DNA of 64,000 nucleotides from contig NC_064753.1 in assembly GCF_011397635.1 (NCBI RefSeq), forward strand, positions 25,010,322 through 25,074,321, written 5' to 3'. The notes under the pieces are model-generated. The model searched no databases, was not told the DNA's origin, and worked only from the letters and a program-made list of their open reading frames with translations. Made by a program: the position numbers and the translations under genes. This document shows, piece after piece, positions 12,701 to 23,211 of the stretch (within the stretch, counting starts at the first letter, position 1; the number at the start of each line of letters is the position of its first letter). The DNA is from Epinephelus fuscoguttatus (lineage: Eukaryota; Chordata; Actinopteri; Perciformes; Serranidae).

Positions 12701-13829
12701 TGGTAGACGATGGTCAGTTTCCCTCTTATTAAAACATTTAAATAAGCATATTTGTACACAAGGACTGAATGTAGCACATGACATACTGTGTCTCTGTACA
12801 GGATATGACCTGACACCCACCATGAGGGATGTCAACAAGAAGTTCTCTGTACGCTACTTCCTAAATCTGGTGCTGGTGGATGAGGAGGACAGAAGATACT
12901 TTAAACAACAGGTAACACACTTGCACACACAGCACCTCTACATTTTTCCGGCTGATATGCAAGTTCAGGTATCAGAATCAGGAAGGGAAAAAATGGTGTC
13001 AGAATATCTCTAAATAGTATCTCTATGGAGTAAAGTTTATACAAGTGGGTCCCCTTTTTTAGTATTTTGGAAGCGCATGTAGACTTACATTTTCTTGTAT
13101 GAGAATGGCACGATTGACACCCTGTTGTTTATTTCGCATTGACCAACAGTAAGTGGCGGCAATGCCCCAGGAAAAGTAGCAATGGCGAGGAAAGGCAGTG
13201 AAGAAGACCACTGCTATCAAGCAAACCTGCATGTAATCAATGCAGGATTATTTAAAATATGGTCCCTGCAGATTTTTATTGGTTTTATTGGTGCGTTCCA
13301 TCTGAACTGGAGTCAAAATTGAACTTGAGGTCAAAATTAAAAAGTGGTCCTGAAAAGTCCTGAGCAGGAACGCCCGCTGACGTCAGATTTTCGACTTGGA
13401 AGGTTGGAGGGATCTTACCAACCACTCCGATCCAATATGGCTGCCCTGTGCATGAACAGGAGGAAAAGCTTTAGTAATATAGTGTTTATCAGCACTTCTG
13501 TCCTATTTGTGTCGTACACACAACACTGTCCAACTTCTATCAACAACATCTCGGTTTTCTGATTGGTGCTACTGGAACTCAACAGCTCGGGTGTGACATT
13601 TGTTAGATACAAAAAGTTGTGGTGAGAGACACTGAATGTAAACACTGCCACTGTATTTTTAATTGGGATTTCTCTGAGTTTTCATTCATGTATTCTCTGC
13701 TTCTGTGTTTAGGAGATTGTTTTGTGGAGAAAAGCTCCAGAGAAGATGAGGAAAAGAAACTTCCATCAGCGCTACGAGTCTCCCGAGGCCCGAACCCCAC
13801 CAGTCAATGCAGAGCAGCCAGAGATGTGA
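6774..13829 (+). CDS. vps26a: Vps26A, retromer subunit
   Basis: Nine coding exons: 6774-6776, 8211-8360, 8866-8941, 9434-9590, 11407-11571, 12211-12317, 12543-12644, 12802-12911, 13713-13829. All junctions are GT/AG and in phase, giving 987 nt, 328 aa (human 327). Exon 1 codes only the initiator Met, immediately followed by GTGAGT. The protein begins [14 protein letters not shown], includes LYLGELALPG-type arrestin-fold blocks such as [13 protein letters not shown] and [15 protein letters not shown], and ends NAEQPEM. It is nearly identical to human VPS26A. Vps26 binds Vps35 in retromer, which sorts receptors from endosomes to the Golgi or plasma membrane. The C-terminal tail is slightly diverged from human, as usual. 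Intron 4 contains a dead Tc1 element. The start lies in a GC-richer patch (6700-6950) that is probably the promoter and CpG island. Confidence 0.97.
7899..7940. repeat. Perfect 13-bp inverted repeat in vps26a intron 1
   Basis: AAGATAGGCAAAT at 7899-7911 and its exact reverse complement ATTTGCCTATCTT at 7928-7940 are separated by 16 bases, so the transcript could form a 13-bp stem. Pairing beyond the arms is weak. Confidence 0.6.
9651..11278 (+). mobile_element. Tc1-type DNA transposon, 1628 bp, inactive
   Basis: The ends CAGTACAGGCCAAAAGTTTG and its reverse complement are flanked by TA (9649-9650 and 11279-11280), the Tc1/mariner target site. The inverted repeats are unusually long: about 9651-9920 pairs with about 11010-11278, and the right arm includes the end of the transposase gene. 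The element lies inside intron 4 of vps26a in the same orientation as the gene. The transposase is broken (see the separate entry). Confidence 0.95.
10064..11116 (+). pseudogene. Broken Tc1-family transposase
   Basis: The frame opens with ATG at 10064, hits TAA at 10115-10117, and continues in the same frame to 10678. It then needs a frame change near 10672 and another near 10848 (one base appears lost) to reach the stop at 11116. The family marks remain readable in order: an HTH segment with [16 protein letters not shown], the catalytic Asp in [11 protein letters not shown], the second Asp in [10 protein letters not shown], and the Glu in [15 protein letters not shown]. All three DDE residues survive, but no single frame joins them, so no active enzyme can be made. 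Confidence 0.9.
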
Positions 13830-15966
13830 GGACGACACTATGAACTGAAAATACACACAGAAAATACACCAACTCTTCACTGCTGAACAGCCAGAGGTGT
13901 GCGGGCTGCCCCACTATCCCCCTGGACTGAGAAATGTATACATGAATACACATGACATAACTTCAGACATCCCCATCACCACTCCACAGCTTCAGACGAG
14001 AGCTGTCCGACCACCTTCACTCTCTCCCCGCCAGAACTGAAACACACTCTCATACAGACGCACAAGCATACGATCCAAGATGGCTGAAAGCTAAACGTCA
14101 AGGCAAGAGTGCAAATCAAACCGACCCAAGCAAGGAACAGTGAGGCAGCCTATGTCATCTTGGCGTCTCAGACTGCAAACACACACACAAGCACACACAA
14201 ATGAAGCCATACAGTCTCAGATATCTGAATGCATAATAAAACAGGAGCAAAGACGGAAAAGAGGAGGCGGCCACAGACAACCGCCACACGGTTATCCCTT
14301 TCTTCTGCAACAGGAGCTTCTGTTGTTTGCAAATTTTGGCAGCACTTACCCTGGAATTTCTCTGGCATCTTCCCTCTGACATCCCCTGCAAAATTTCTGG
14401 ATGAGCTAGTCAATGACTTAAGGTATTCAAGACGTGGGGATCAGCCTGAACGAAGGACATGGGAGGCTAAGCTATGAGTCAACACAGGCGCTCTGTGTTC
14501 ATTCACAATACCTGAGTTTAAGCTATGCTAATATCACTGTGCTCTCGACCATCCATCTAGCTGGGAGATCAAGTGTTTCCCAGTTGTTGTTAAGTATGTT
14601 CCAACAGTCCACAGGCTGCTTCTTCCATGCAAGTGTCTTGTTTAGTCCAACAAATGTTCATCTTAACTTAACATCTTAGTTTAATTTTATATATCATTTT
14701 CAAATATAGTGTTTTCATGAACATTTTTTGCTCTCAGGTTGTGTTAGCACCAAACAGGAAGCGGATTTTTGCCTCGTGTTACTTGTAAGAATATGGCCGC
14801 TGGGTTGTCTTTGATATTTACTGTGCTAACAGTTGTGCTAACTAACTGGGGAAAGCAGCTAATGCTAAGTCACTCAAAGCGTGTTGCTAAAATGCAACTC
14901 AACAATATGGTTTACAAAAGTGACACGTACATATTTTCAGAACTTATCATGTAGTCCCATGTCTTCGCTTACTTTTCTCCGAGCCCTCTCCTTTTTAGTT
15001 TTATCTCCATACAGTTTAAGTTTATCCTCCATCTCTGCTTCTCAGTGACGTCAGGAGAATTTCAAATAGATCTCAATGGTAAAAGGCTTTTGCGACACAC
15101 TTGCATGAATGTTTTGCACAACCTGAAGAATTTCGTCTTGGGTGGATACATATATTTCCCATATTCCATCATTGTCATTTTCGTCATCTGCCGTGAATTC
15201 ACGTCCATTCGGTTGTAATTGTGCCCTGTGGAAAAATTTGCCTCGTGCTTGGTTTGAACGCACCTTTATATGTTTCCAGTTCCAGTCCACATTTCGTTCC
15301 ATACAAGAAATGTGTTGGATCCAAGGTGAACATTATCATTTCACTGTATTTTATTTCCTAAAATAATTTAAATAGATAACAATCATGTAGTGTTGCTATT
15401 GATGCTTAATTTCATTATCGAGTAACCTGCACATTCTCCATTAATTGATGAATTTAGTCTATAGAATGTCCGAAGAAAGTGAACTGGATCCATCACAATT
15501 TCATAGAGCTGTGGTGACATCTATGAGTATCTTTTTTTTGTTTAAAAATACTCAATTTACAGTTACATTATAGAGAGAAATGCAGCAAATGCTTGTAAAT
15601 TGTTCTCATGTAGTGGTTCCTTAAAAACTGACTAAAACGCTTTATCAACCATAAAAATAGTTGCCAATTAGTTTTCAGTCATTTTCCAAATCAATAAGTC
15701 AACTAATTGCTGCAGCTCTAAAAGCATTATACTTTGATACAGGTTTTTTAGCTCAATACAATATTTCAACATCTCTTGTTAAGATGAATATTCGATGCAG
15801 TGTTGTCTGTCTGGTTACCACAGAACTGCCTCCAAACGTATGTGGAGATTCACTCTGAGTTTGAAGAAGTTTCTCTGGCACGAGGCCTTTTGTTTGATCT
15901 TAAAAGTGCCGCTTATTTATGACTAATCTTGAAGAATATAGAAACCATTTCCTCCCTTAAGTTATT

Positions 15967-16194
15967 TTAAGGGTCAGCTCACCCAAATTACACACAGAAG
16001 TAAAACATCTTTTCCAGGCCAGACATGTGGATTATCTGGATTAGCATAGTAGTTAGATTTCAGCACTTTGAGCACCACAAATTTGATTCCATTGACCTCC
16101 ATTTTATTAAGGTGGAAGAAGAGATTATAGAAAGAGATATCAAAACTTTATAGAAAATATGTTTATATGTAATTTGGGTGAACTGAACCTTTAA
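15967..16194. mobile_element. TTAA-ended MITE, second family
   Basis: The element starts TTAAGGGTCAGCTCACCCAA and ends TTGGGTGAACTGAACCTTTAA, which are imperfect inverted repeats bounded by TTAA. Length is 228 bp with no coding capacity. The copy at 21638-21843 has related ends (AAAGGGACAGTTCACCC). Classification as piggyBac-like is inferred from the TTAA. Confidence 0.7.
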
Positions 16195-17754
16195 GTTCAT
16201 GTGTCAGGGCTGGTGTCGGCTGACTCACATCAGCTGACTTAAGAAATATCTCCAGTATCTTAAATTCAAAGGTTAAAAAAAAAAAGGTTGAAAGTTGAGG
16301 TTGTCGAGCCTCTTATACCTGAAAATGAACACCTGTCATCACAACATGAATAGCGGTTTTTATTTATATCAGTGATGCATTAGACAAATTAAATGACGCT
16401 AGCCATGATCAGGAGATTCACTGTCAGTTTCACTTTCTCTTTGCAGGTTGCAGCATCTTTGAGCATGTTGGTTTGGTATAAGTAGAATACTAATGTTAAA
16501 AAAAAGGCTTATGTCTGTTATTGTAAGCACTGGGAGGGATCTCATATCAACATACTGTAAAAAATATTCCACTGTGACGCTCAGACCGGCTGTTTAGGTC
16601 CTGCTTTAAAGACACACACTCACAAACACACAGTTTGGTGATGTTACCGGTCTTGTGTGTAGGTTGAATTTGCCCTTAAGCTCTGATCTGTGGCCAATTT
16701 TGCACTTTCCCCCTCCGATGCTTAACTTTGTTTAAAAGTGGCATGGAAGCTGAAACTAAACATCACTCAAGGACAACTTCACCTCAGAGATCTCCTGTGT
16801 CTATCATGGAAATGATACTGTCATTTATATATCACTACTTTTTTTAATTGGACGTTATTAAGTCATTTTTTTGTTTGTTTTTTTGTCTCTCGTGTGCAAG
16901 TCATACTGTCATGTTACATGTTTCATTTCATAAACCTCTGAACACCCATCCACAGTTGAGATTTTATTTGTTCCTTTGCAATCTGGTTTTCTTTTGTTTG
17001 GGAACAGCGTAATTTATTTTCAGGTGATGCTTTCTTTCTGCCTGTCAGACATATTTTCTGTCTTTCTGAACACTGTACAGGTGGGGTTTGTTTGGTGTGC
17101 TTTAAATACCTCCAGAGGTAATGAAGAAACACTTAAATGCCAAAACTCTCTTCCCCTGTCTTATCTACTGCATGTTAATCTTTATACAATGTCTAATCAT
17201 GCCATCGACATGTGCGTGTGTGTGAGTGTGTGTGTGCGTGTGTGTGTATGATAATATGTGTATATACACCAAACCCAAATATATAGCCAAAATGAATCGT
17301 GAATAAAGCAAATTTATACAGAATATCTTTTGAACAACACTTTGTCTTTAACATACCAGTCGTATGAGCTCAGTTCTCAGTTGTAAACAGGGACATCTCA
17401 TGTTTAGTACAAAGAATTTATCCAACTTGACATTCATGTAGAAAATACAGCCTTTAAGTTTTCAGTGACTTAAAATCCAACCTTTAAGTCACTCACAATC
17501 AATACAATAATTTACATTTGTCTGAATCTGGCTTCCCTTGGGGGAAAAAAAGGCATTTCTCTAAATACAGCTGAGGAAACATTGCATACTGTAACATCTC
17601 AAACTCTGAAAAGCGATGTTCTGTGAGGGTGTTGGTGTGGTGAATTTGGGGGTTTTGACACCAGTTTTTTTTCTAAAATTCTGGCTACATGCCTGCTAAA
17701 AGAGAAATGAAAAGCTAAGTAAAAAAAAAAAAACAACTTAAACATTTGTCTTGA

Positions 17755-18465
17755 ATTACACACTGAACAAAAATACAAGCTCAGCACTTACGTGTTTGCT
17801 CCCATTTTTCACAAGTTGAAATAAAAGTGCTAACACTTTTTATGAACACAACACTTCTCCTCTCAAAGTTTTGTCACAAATTTGTTAGAATCTGTTTTTG
17901 TGAGCACTTTGCCAACATAATCCACAATCTTTATTGTTCACTCCAATACTGTGAGCCGTTTCCAGTGTCATTTCCATGAATTTGGCAGGACATCCAACCA
18001 TCCTCACAACAGCAAACAACATGTAACCACTGCAGCTCAGGACCCCCACATCCTGCATTTTTACCTGTAAGATTGTGTGAGGCCAGACACTTGCACCGCT
18101 GAAGAATCTCCTCACAAACTGTCAGAAACTGTCTCAGAGAAACTCATCCCAGTGGTTGGTTGCTGTCTGGTTACATGTGGTCTGGTTGGATGTACTGCCA
18201 AATTCACAAAAATGACACCAGAGACATCTCATGGCAGTGAAATGAACATTCGGTTCATGGGCAACAGCTCCGGTGGACATTCCTGCAGCCAGCACGCCAA
18301 TGGTATGCTCCCTCAAAACTTGTCACATCAGTGGCATAGTGATGTGTCAGTAAACTGCACATTTAAAAGTGGCCTTTTTTTGCGAACAGCCCAAGGCACA
18401 CATGTACAGTAATGATGCTGTTTGAATAGCTGTTTAAATATGCCACACCTGTCTGGTGGATGGAT
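17755..18465. mobile_element. Degraded Tc1/mariner-derived element with inverted internal segments
   Basis: The edge word CACTGAACAAAAATACAAGC and 'gctcccatttttcacaag' match the start of a Tc1/mariner element widespread in fish and frogs, as I remember it. Internally, 'gaatttggcaggacatccaa' (about 17978) and 'ttggatgtactgccaaattc' (about 18186) are reverse complements, so two pieces of the same transposase region sit head to head. No frame is open. It resembles a palindromic non-autonomous derivative. Confidence 0.55.
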
Positions 18466-19148
18466 TATCTTGGAAAGGATAACACGAATTTAAAAAAAAA
18501 AATGAGACCAGAATTTGAGAGAAGTAAGTCCCTTATGTGCATAAGAAGTCTTAAACCTGTGGAAAATGCTGCATTTAAGTTTGTGTTTAGTGCAGTGGAG
18601 AGGAGGATATGGAATGACAGATACTAATATTTATCATGGCACCTAAATAGACGTAAAAGTATCCTATACATTTTTGGAAACACTCATTTCAAAAAAGTAA
18701 CTCAGGTGAAAGTATGGCATTGGAAACATTCAAAGATTGATTTACTAAAGGGTAGGCGATGTCACAAAGACACACTAAAAGCGGGACTTTTTTTCAGATG
18801 GTGAGGCAGCCATTATCGTTGTATAGACGATCTTCGGGTTCCGATATAGAGGAGTCCATTTTATGCCTGTTTATATTTTTGCAAACTTTGCAAATATTGT
18901 TCAAAATAAAATCAATTTTTGGATTGAACTGTCGTATATGACAAATAGTGCCTACTTTAAGTGAGATTTATCATTTAAAATTGAATATACATTTTTTTTT
19001 GTGGTCGATATTAGCACAGGCACATTTGTGGGCAGCTACATGGCGACTGGTCCTGTCCCACGTTGTGTTACCAGGAAGAGAAAACTGTTGACCGTCCTCT
19101 GGTGAAGTCAGTGGCGTGTTATCCACATATTTACACCTGCTGAACAGC

Positions 19149-19163
19149 ATGGGGCGACGATAG
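19149..19163 (+). promoter_or_regulatory. Possible short upstream ORF before supv3l1
   Basis: ATG GGG CGA CGA TAG lies 52 bases before the supv3l1 start. If the 5' UTR includes it, it is a four-residue uORF that could lower translation of the main frame. The transcription start is unknown. Confidence 0.3.
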
Positions 19164-19214
19164 CACATTTTTGTCCTTAGCCCGTAACACCAGGGGTGTA
19201 AACGACCCGCAGAG

Positions 19215-19702
19215 ATGTCAGTTAATCGGTGTATGTATTTGTTTTCTCGGCTTCACCGCCACATTAGCCCCCGGACTGCCCGCATCACCGCTGCCAACTG
19301 TTATGTGTCTTCTGGGTCTGTTTTGTCAAATAAACAACACCAGGCTGGTACTGTGGTTTGTAGCAGACATGTTTCATCTAACAGCTCCTCTCCAAAGCCC
19401 CCGGACACCTCTCTGTTTGTCCCCGTGTCTCTGAAGACTGACTTCTCGGCAGATGGGAGTGTGGGAGCAGAGCTCACACAGCCGCTCGACAGAAGTGAGT
19501 ACATCCCCCGGCTGGTCCCTGAGTTTGGGTGAAGGCAGGGTGTGCTATAAACTTATTTCTGTCTACCGGCCAAATGGCAAGTGACTGTGCAACTTTTACC
19601 AGCCACTAAACACAGATGACTATTGATTGAGGCTGATGGGTGAAGCAAGTGTGCCAGCCACTAGTGGACTGGATAGCGCTAGTTTTATATCCTTATGTGG
19701 CC

Positions 19703-19764
<62 letters not shown>

Positions 19765-21130
19765 GATTGCTCGCTGTTAATTACAGATATAAAAGTTATT
19801 TTATTGTCTCTCTTTATTGTCTCTGATTCAGGTGAACTTCTGAAAATCCTGAACCGGTTTTATAAGAGGAAAGAGATGCAGAAGCTGGCAGCAGACCATG
19901 GCCTGGATGGTGAGAAATAAAACTGCATGTTTTTTTTGTTTTTTTTTACAGTTGTCAGCAGTGATGGAAATGTTACTTTGGAAATGCAGTAATTTAATGA
20001 TCACTAACTAAACTGTTTGCATCACTTCATCACATTAATGTATCTGTTATTTGATTTCTTCTCTTACACGTTTTAAACTGGGCAATAAAGCAATACCAAG
20101 AGAAGACAGTACTGCACATAAAAAAGATGCAAAGCAGCAGAATGAATGTTGTATTCTGCATATAAACTTTCTACCAAAAAGAATATAACATCTGAGTATA
20201 TTCTTTTGGGCTATTCTAATTTCAAGTACATTTACTTTGTAATTTAATTACATGTAACTAGTTATCCCCCATCTCAGGTTGTCACTGCATTGTTTTCAGA
20301 AACACCTAATTTTAACTCCAGTGTTTTGACTAAATGTAATTGTCTACTAGTTAATGTTCTGTGTGACAGACCACAGGATTTTAAAATGCAGCATGTTGTT
20401 AAACAAAATATAGTGACACTGAACCCTAAATTGCTTCCAAGGCCAGGACAATGCAAGGTAGCTTGCTGTCATACAGTATGTGTGCAGGTGAATGGTTGAA
20501 TTCACTGCTAATTGTGAAGTGCTTCTGATAAACAGTTATGTATAAATGGACAATTTACAAGAAAATTTTACCATAGAAATTTAATTTAAAATAAAGAAAT
20601 TCAAAACATCAATCACGAGTCAAAATATCATGACGCATACATAACAAGAGAAAAGAACCAGATATGCATTTCCTTTTATTAGATTAAAGCTGAAGCTGCA
20701 GTTATGTCACCACCCTATGCCAGTGGAATTAGACTGTCAGGACTCAACGTCATTCTCGATAGAGATTGTTTGAAGAACAATCATGTCCCACTTGTCATTG
20801 TTGTTGTAAAATAAATTTCCACTTCTGTGGCCTGATAACTATTGTCATCAACCAGAGAGCTTTTATTCTGTTGAAACAATAAACTCCTATGGTAAAAATG
20901 AAGACTAATAAACTCAAAATATTTCTGATTAAACAGACAGTGAAGAATTTCGATAAAACATATTGGAGACGTATTTGCGCTGATAGGTTCTTAGATCATC
21001 ATGTGCTGAGGTCCTGCCTTTGGTGGAGAGCAGCTGTTGAATCTGAAAACTTGTGAAGTTTTTGACACTGATGTCAGAATGATGCAGACAGAAATCTAAC
21101 CAGCATGCTTTGTTTGGTGAGCCTCATGTG

Positions 21131-21197
<67 letters not shown>

Positions 21198-23167
21198 ACA
21201 GCTCGTCTGTTCCACCAGGCCTTCATTAGCTTCAGAAAGTATGCTCTGGAAATGTCATCACTCCCCGCGGATCTGCATATCATCCTCAGTGACATCTGCT
21301 CTGGAGCAGGTTTGTTGGCTTTTCATTGATCCTCAAGAAGGAGTTGTGTTCAAAGAGATCATATTCATTTAATTAATCAAATTCAAACTTTAATTAACTT
21401 TAATTTTTGTTGTTCTCCAGGTCACATAGATGACATCTACCCGTACTTTATGCGTCATGCCAAGCAAATCTTTCCCATGCTGGACTGTATGGATGACCTG
21501 AGAAAAATCTCAGACCTCAGAGTCCCTGCTAACTGGTAGGTATTACAGGGCATGACGAACCCTTATCGATTCTCAGCTGGAACTGGTTCTCTATTTCCAT
21601 CCCTAGTGGCGACCAACAGTGGTATTACACCTTCACATAAAGGGACAGTTCACCCCCAAATCAGAAATACATATTTTTGCTCTTAACTGTAGTGTTATTT
21701 ATCAGTCTAGATCGTTTTGGTGTGAGTTGCTGAGTGTTTTGAGATATCAGCAGTAGAGATGTCCACCTTCTCTCAGATACAGTATAATAGAACTAGATGG
21801 CATTCAGCTTGTGGTGGGATTTTGGGATGAACTGTCCCTTCAAACTGTGCTGGCTGTAGGTTTCAGTCACCATCTGCATTCATGTATCATAACTTGCACA
21901 ACATTACTGTGTGTATGTGTGTTTTCGTCAGGTACCCTGAGGCTCGTGCCATCGAGAGGAAGGTGATTTTCCACGCTGGTCCCACTAACAGTGGTAAAAC
22001 CTATCACGCCATCCAGCGCTACCTGGCTGCTAAGTCTGGGGTCTACTGTGGGCCGCTGAAACTATTGGCCCACGAGATCTTTGAGAAGAGCAACACTGCC
22101 GTACGTATTTGTCTTGCTCTGTTATCTTTGTTGTTAAAGTGAAACTCCCCTGATTTTAACACATCAGTGTTTTTAAAGGTCTTGGGGGCTACATATGTAA
22201 AAGTCTTCACTGATAGAAAGAAAAATGTCTCCTATTTCCTAATTTTGCTTATACTTTTAAGATGTGATCTGTTATCTCTTTGTCACTGCACTGTGCTGTT
22301 AGCAGCTGTGACTCAGAGGTAGAGCAGGTCGTCCACTAATTGGCAGTGGATTATCATCTTCACCAGTCCTTATATGGAAGCATCCTTGGGCACGATACTG
22401 AACGCAAAATTGCATGTGAATGTTTAAACTGAGTAGCAGGTGGCACCTCAGCTGTAGGAATGTGGGTGTGATAGTGATAAATAGTGTAAAAGCTCTTAGA
22501 GTGGTCAGACAGGCACTAGACAGGCACTTGACAAGTATAAGTTCATTTACCGTCCATTTACCATTTACTGTTGTCCCATGTGTGTACGTGTGTGTGTGTG
22601 TATTCACAGGGTGTGCCATGTGACTTGGTTACTGGAGAGGAGAGGACCTTTGTGGACTTGGAGGGTCGAGCTGCTAGTCATGTAGCCTGTACCATTGAGA
22701 TGTGCAGTGTCAGCACACCCTGTACGTAAACATAACACATGCAAACATTTCAGTTTCATAGCAAAAATATGACCAGAAAACTCAACATTTCTCTGTGGGA
22801 CATCACACTATGTTGTACCTTATCAGATTATGTCAGCTACATCAAATATGAATGTTTGACTGCTGCTGTTTCTTTTCACATTGACCCCCCAAAAGTGGAG
22901 TCTGGTCTCTTCTAATCACAAAAACTAACAGAATGTTGCCCCCGTCAGGTCATGTAGAAATTTAGGCACTGATTGAAATGATAAATTATGTTTGTGTTGA
23001 TTTATAAAACAAGGAGAATAGAATATTTAACACAGATTTTTTTTGTCTGTCTGTCTTCAGATGAGGTGGCTGTAATCGATGAAATTCAAATGATCAAAGA
23101 TCCTTCCAGAGGCTGGGCCTGGACCAGAGCGCTGCTGGGTTTGTAACACACATTCTAAAACATACGG

Positions 23168-23211
<44 letters not shown>

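Larger units (their letters stand above)
13830..19214. other. vps26a 3' UTR and spacer to supv3l1
   Basis: No further coding exon was recognised. AATAAA occurs at 14235-14240 (about 400 nt after the stop) and at 17302-17307. Either could end vps26a transcripts, the second giving a UTR of about 3.5 kb. Repeats inside are described separately. A (TG)n patch lies at about 17211-17248. Confidence 0.5.

Noticed and set aside
19171-19434. Alternative start for supv3l1 in another frame
   Set aside because: It does not join exon 2 in phase and lacks similarity. The 19215 frame gives the SLFVPVSLK block and human-like length.
21105-21372. Frames encoding long Cys-Val runs over TG repeats
   Set aside because: These are translations of microsatellites. 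The real coding exon starts at 21202 in the supv3l1 frame.
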